Source: Deltaproteobacteria bacterium (GTDB lineage Bacteria; Myxococcota_A; UBA9160; PR03). Taken from it: 6,808 nucleotides of DNA. Below the pieces are notes generated by a model. It made no database searches, was not told the DNA's origin, and saw only the letters and a program-made list of their open reading frames with translations. Where the stretch lies: assembly GCA_018262315.1 (NCBI GenBank), contig JAGSPS010000175.1, positions 1 to 6,808 of the forward strand, in the 5' to 3' direction. A program made the translations under genes and the position numbers. This document shows, one piece after another, positions 6,745 to 6,808 of this stretch (the stretch's first letter is position 1; every line of letters starts with the position of its first letter).

Positions 6745-6763
6745 GGCAGGAACGTCCCCAAGT
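6709..6763. repeat. 17-bp perfect inverted repeat (REP-like hairpin or terminator)
   Basis: ACTTGGGGACGTTCCTG at 6709-6725 is perfectly complementary to CAGGAACGTCCCCAAGT at 6747-6763, with a 21-base spacer. The first base of the left arm is the last base of the menE stop codon. The repeat is symmetric and would fold on either strand. No run of T follows the right arm (it continues AAACGGC), and none follows on the opposite strand, so it is not a standard intrinsic terminator. It could still stall RNA polymerase or protect the 3' end of the operon mRNA. Perfect arms, a GC-rich foot and a position directly after a gene also fit REP-type or mobile-element-end sequences. A repeat family cannot be shown from a single copy. 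Confidence 0.85.
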
Positions 6764-6808
6764 AAACGGCTAGAAGCAGTCTCATAAATGCCGCAACAGG
6801 ATGCGGAG
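6764..6808. other. Non-coding tail after the operon, no assignable gene
   Basis: The final 45 bases are clearly less GC-rich than the operon. They contain a short inverted repeat, CCGCA (6791-6795) with TGCGG (6802-6806). An ATG at 6788 opens a plus frame (MPQQDAE) that runs off the edge. On the minus strand a frame entering from the right would stop at 6784-6782. Either could be the edge of a neighbouring gene, but seven or eight codons are too few to call one. Confidence 0.4.

Noticed and set aside
6709..6763. Classical Rho-independent terminator
   Set aside because: The stem is perfect, but no T-run follows the right arm, and the 21-base loop is long for an intrinsic terminator. Kept as a repeat with terminator only as an alternative.
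6788..6808. Start of a new plus-strand gene at ATG 6788
   Set aside because: Only seven codons are visible, there is no good Shine-Dalgarno, and a minus-strand frame ending at 6782 is equally possible.

Overview
The window is a compact, very GC-rich stretch (about 70% G+C or more by eye). Codon third positions are dominated by G and C, and long spurious open frames appear on the other strand. It carries six tightly packed plus-strand genes that together form a classical (o-succinylbenzoate route) menaquinone, vitamin K2, biosynthesis operon in the order menD-menH-menB-menA-menC-menE. The proteins look bacterial and Gram-negative-like: MenB aligns with E. coli MenB at a constant 11-residue offset through all the active-site residues compared. 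The GC bias would suit a high-GC proteobacterium, myxobacterium or similar 'deltaproteobacterial' lineage, but the sequence alone does not fix the taxon.

Layout. Positions 1-1530 hold menD, which enters from the left edge without its N-terminus. menH is at 1527-2423, menB at 2420-3244, menA at 3232-4134 (or from 3241), menC at 4131-5246 and menE at 5243-6709. There is no intergenic DNA. Four of the five junctions are 4-base ATGA or GTGA stop/start overlaps. The fifth (menB-menA) also becomes one if menA starts at its GTG rather than the ATG nine bases earlier. This points to one polycistronic mRNA with translational coupling.

Pathway. MenD joins 2-oxoglutarate to isochorismate to give SEPHCHC. 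MenH eliminates pyruvate to give SHCHC. MenC dehydrates SHCHC to o-succinylbenzoate (OSB). MenE makes OSB-CoA. MenB closes the ring to DHNA-CoA. After thioester hydrolysis, MenA prenylates DHNA at the membrane. The isochorismate synthase (MenF), a DHNA-CoA thioesterase and the final methyltransferase (MenG/UbiE) are not in the window. menA lies inside the operon, unlike in E. coli, where it is at a separate locus.

The last ~100 bases are different in character and less GC-rich. The end of menE runs into a perfect 17-bp inverted repeat (6709-6725 with 6747-6763) interlocked with a second perfect 8-bp inverted repeat (6703-6710 with 6737-6744). No T-tract follows on either strand, so a REP-like or mobile-element-related repeat is at least as plausible as a terminator. 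This is the only part not explained by ordinary menaquinone genes. I see no sign of a new multi-gene system.
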